A DNA stretch of 25,668 bases from a virus: positions 1 to 25,668 of IMG/VR virus record IMGVR_UViG_3300013130_000041. One strand, 5' to 3'. A program made the position numbers and the translations under genes. Each line of letters starts with the position of its first letter. The first letter of the stretch is position 1. The notes beneath the pieces are model-generated. The model was not told where the DNA came from. It saw only the letters and a program-made list of their open reading frames with translations, and made no database searches. This document shows positions 23,539-25,668 of the stretch, piece by piece.

Positions 23539-23817
23539 CTACGCTTGCTCAGAACAAGGTGGCTTTGGACAAGTCTTACATGACCATCGTTCATCCATTG
23601 CCCGCTCCAACCGTCGCATAATAAGTGTATTTCGAGCAATCACCGAAGCACACTTTTCTACCAACGGAAAAAGCACTTTCTTCTGTTCATCTTCCAATCT
23701 TTCAATGCGTTTTGTCGAACGACATTCACGCACCCATCCTTGCCACAAGAAGAAAGCGACCACAAGAACAAGAGGGCCAAACTGTTTCAGCACTTCCAAA
23801 ACAACTACAAAATCCAT
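23539..23817 (-). CDS. single-pass membrane protein with coiled coil, holin candidate
   Basis: A 92-residue protein from ATG 23817 (GGAGGCCAAACA upstream). The frame to 23886 would run through the preceding terminator hairpin and is rejected. Residues 3-28 form one hydrophobic segment (FVVVLEVLKQFGPLVLVVAFFLWQGW). It is followed by a charged helix (STKRIERLEDEQKKVLF, then ARNTLIMRRLERAMDER) and a C-terminal CKTCPKPPCSEQ with three cysteines. The layout (one membrane helix plus charged cytoplasmic helix) resembles small phage holin-like or membrane-anchor proteins. The location between the capsid and connector genes is odd for a lysis gene, and no endolysin is nearby. Confidence 0.6.
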   Translation of the reverse strand: MDFVVVLEVLKQFGPLVLVVAFFLWQGWVRECRSTKRIERLEDEQKKVLFPLVEKCASVIARNTLIMRRLERAMDERWSCKTCPKPPCSEQA

Positions 23818-23847
23818 TGTTTGGCCTCCAGATTCTTGACGTGATAG

Positions 23848-23877
23848 AAACCCTCCCGGATTGCTCCGGAAGGGTTT
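23848..23877 (-). terminator. terminator after the major capsid gene
   Basis: A 13-bp stem (23848-23860 with 23865-23877) has a 4-nt loop that reads GCAA in the minus-strand RNA, a GNRA tetraloop. One C-A mismatch on the plus strand becomes a G-U wobble in minus-strand RNA. The stem ends in GGGUUU followed by CUAUC. It lies 21 nt after the capsid stop. Confidence 0.8.
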
Positions 23878-23898
23878 TGCAAACAACTTCAGCCAGGG

Positions 23899-25317
23899 TT
23901 AGCCGAGGAACACCACGGCCAAATTCTGATCCAGAACGGCAACACCGGCCAGGATGTCCAAGTTGACCACAGTGCCACCTTCCTGGATGTCGTACTGCAT
24001 CGACACCCTCATGGCAATGTTATTATACGCGCCGACATGGCTCATCACGCCAAGCACGTTATTCGGCACAGCCAGGGGCCGTGTGACCAGCGCGATCGAA
24101 TCGCGGTGGAACGCCATGTTAAGCGTTCCGGCCGGACCCGGATAGCACTTGTCATTGTCAGCCACAAGCACTTCCAGCGGGCGATCCAGAATCAAGGACT
24201 GCTCACCATCTGCCGACAACCAGCTTTCGATCACAGTGTAGACCCGACGACTCCCACCAGTCCCGAAAGCAACCACTTGCCCAACCGCCGGAGCCACAGT
24301 CCAGCCGTCAACCACAACGGCCTCACTGTGACCAGCAGCATAGGCACCCTTCGCGGCGCACGACTTGTAGACGGTCACAACGTCGCCGTTAGCGACCGCG
24401 TACTTGAGGGCCTCGTTCAGAGTGATTGCAACTGTGTCATCGCCACCATCGCCACCGAGAGTACGAGCCGTGCAGTAGGTGGGCTGGTCGTTGCCTTCCA
24501 GATTCACCCAGCAGTTGAGAGCATCGTAATCAGCGACAGCCACGGTGAGAGAACCAGTTGTGCCAGCCGCATAGTCGGCCCCAAGGGTGCCAGCAGCAAC
24601 CTCAGAACTCGAAGCCATGTAGTTGACGTTCTGATCCATATAGGTCTCAAAGCCCAAGATACGGCCAAGAGTGGCATTTTCCAGGGCTGTCCCACCATCA
24701 CCGCGCTCGTTGGCCTTGATGAACATATCGTTCTTCAAGAGAGCGGTTTCACTGGCAGGAGCCAGAACCAAACACCGGCCATCCAGCGGGGCCTTGTTGA
24801 CGTTCAGAATCTCACGGGCCTCAAGCAAGAAGTCCTTGCTATTGGTGGAGGTAAGATTCTGGAGCCGACCAGCACGCTTCGCCGGAGTCCGAATGAAATT
24901 GTGAACACGACCCAACACGGCACGATCCACCGCACGGGCGATAGACTGCATACCGGGACGAAGGTAAATGTCAACCAAGTCCTGGAACGCCTTGCTGGCC
25001 TCGCCGTCCTTGATGACGAACGAGGTATAGAACCACTGATCCAGCGGCACGGGCACATTGGTCGCGCTCGCGTCTTGCTGAGACAGAGTGGTTCCGTCCT
25101 TCTTGCGGCTGATGCGGAACTGACCCGGACGCCGGATGTTCACAACATCGCCAAAATTGCGAACCTCATCCTCGAAATCGCGGTGAACAAGATTAGCGAT
25201 AACCATGTTCTCTTCCAGGATCGCCAAGCCTTCCTGCGCCCACAACTCGGGGATGAAAGCATCGTTGTCATTGGCGAAGCAGGCGACCTGGGCCTTGCAC
25301 AGATAGAGGGACTTCAT
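23899..25317 (-). CDS. major capsid protein, P22 gp5-like
   Basis: A 472-residue capsid protein of the HK97 fold. ATG 25317 is chosen because GGAG lies about 9 nt upstream; the frame to 25356 has no ribosome binding site. The N-terminal region (LWAQEGLAILEENMVIANLV, FGDVVNIRRPGQFRI) and the block QQDASATNVPVPLDQW, FVIKDGEASKAFQDLVD, RPGMQSIARAVDRAVLGRV are the signature of P22-type coat proteins, where the latter forms the long spine helix region. A beta-rich Gly/Ala-rich insert follows (about 215-330). The C-terminal part (MRVSMQYDIQEGGTVVNLDILAGVAVL) closes the core domain. It is preceded by a scaffold-like gene and followed by its own terminator, fitting high expression. Confidence 0.85.
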   Translation of the reverse strand: MKSLYLCKAQVACFANDNDAFIPELWAQEGLAILEENMVIANLVHRDFEDEVRNFGDVVNIRRPGQFRISRKKDGTTLSQQDASATNVPVPLDQWFYTSFVIKDGEASKAFQDLVDIYLRPGMQSIARAVDRAVLGRVHNFIRTPAKRAGRLQNLTSTNSKDFLLEAREILNVNKAPLDGRCLVLAPASETALLKNDMFIKANERGDGGTALENATLGRILGFETYMDQNVNYMASSSEVAAGTLGADYAAGTTGSLTVAVADYDALNCWVNLEGNDQPTYCTARTLGGDGGDDTVAITLNEALKYAVANGDVVTVYKSCAAKGAYAAGHSEAVVVDGWTVAPAVGQVVAFGTGGSRRVYTVIESWLSADGEQSLILDRPLEVLVADNDKCYPGPAGTLNMAFHRDSIALVTRPLAVPNNVLGVMSHVGAYNNIAMRVSMQYDIQEGGTVVNLDILAGVAVLDQNLAVVFLG

Positions 25318-25393
25318 CTTTGATGTCTCCACAAAGGGTTTACGGTAGACGCACAATACGTCTATGTTCAGTCAGTGACGAAACCCCTGAACC

Positions 25394-25666
25394 TTAGCGG
25401 TGACGCTTCGGTCTCAATCCAAGAGCTTCAGGGTTCTTCTCTCGGAGTTCCCGGTATTGCTGCGGAGTCAATTTCCGCACGTCAACCCGACCGCCTCCCG
25501 GCATCTGGCCGCCAGTAGCCGTACCACTTCCGATGCCGCTCACAACACCGGACTTGAACAGGTTGCCCCATACCTCGGGCAATTCTTTCATCCGCTTCAC
25601 CGCCTCTTCAGGCGTGCGGACCATGACGACCGGCTCCCCCGTCTTGGGATCAACGTCGTTCATCTC
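25394..25666 (-). CDS. C-terminal end of a probable scaffold protein (partial)
   Basis: The frame is open to the right edge. The first ATG is 25663, but this could be internal. The visible 90 residues contain DPKTGEPVVMVRTPEEAVKR, MKELPEVWGNLFKSG, a Gly-rich linker (GSGTATGGQMPGGGR) and a basic helical end (LTPQQYRELREKNPEALGLRPKRHR). An amphipathic basic helix at the C-terminus is how scaffold proteins bind coat subunits, and this gene lies directly before the coat gene. The call depends mainly on position and composition. Confidence 0.55.
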   Translation of the reverse strand, partial: EMNDVDPKTGEPVVMVRTPEEAVKRMKELPEVWGNLFKSGVVSGIGSGTATGGQMPGGGRVDVRKLTPQQYRELREKNPEALGLRPKRHR

Positions 25667-25668
25667 AA

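Noticed and set aside
24037-25323. 428-codon plus-strand frame opposite the major capsid gene
   Set aside because: It is a mirror of the capsid coding frame, lacks recognisable motifs and lies against the direction of the whole module.

Overview
The window is part of the genome of a tailed bacteriophage (Caudoviricetes), most likely a long, non-contractile-tailed (siphovirus-type) phage or prophage. The evidence is a head-to-tail morphogenesis cassette in canonical order, a 1267-residue tape measure protein, a tail-assembly chaperone with a -1 frameshift extension, and no visible sheath or baseplate genes. The host cannot be named from the sequence. Shine-Dalgarno sites are strong and typical of bacteria. 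No tRNA, rRNA, integrase or CRISPR array is visible, and terminase and portal genes must lie outside the window.

Layout. (1) Positions 1-1933, minus strand: a start-less TnpB-like fragment at the left edge, a conserved phage protein of unknown function, and a ParB-like protein. (2) Positions 1934-2135: a divergent intergenic region with an extended -10 promoter for parB, an inverted duplication, and a 32-codon relic of the 5' end of the primase gene. (3) Positions 2136-7428, plus strand: a tightly packed replication and nucleotide-metabolism operon. It holds a frameshifted HNH endonuclease, a primase-helicase (AEP plus SF3-type ATPase), a small unknown protein, a dATP/dGTP diphosphohydrolase-like (DUF5664/MazZ-type) protein, a DEDDh exonuclease and two paralogous Cys-rich proteins. 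Most junctions are ATGA/GTGA overlaps. (4) Positions 7421-25668, minus strand, convergent with region 3. In transcription order (right to left) it holds: scaffold-like C-terminus, P22-like major capsid protein, terminator, single-TM protein, two connector/completion proteins, two paralogous tail tube proteins, terminator, frameshifted tail chaperone, a minor tail protein, tape measure, minor structural protein, terminator, LamG-like protein, a giant repeat protein, a distal-tail-like protein, a tail hub/tip protein, a 54-residue basic protein, terminator, and an SPFH/band-7 protein.

How it fits together. The plus-strand genes would prime, unwind and proofread phage DNA and adjust dNTP pools. 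ParB and its neighbour may act in genome maintenance or regulation. The minus-strand block builds the head and tail, punctuated by hairpin terminators, two of which pair fully only in the minus-strand RNA (as G-U wobble).

Most unusual points: the primase 5' relic in front of a broken HNH gene; the inverted duplication next to it; the tandem tail tube genes with an inserted domain and a 101-bp block of near identity; the protein with about 25 DTLSLTE-type repeats; the hidden chaperone frameshift; and a phage SPFH protein.
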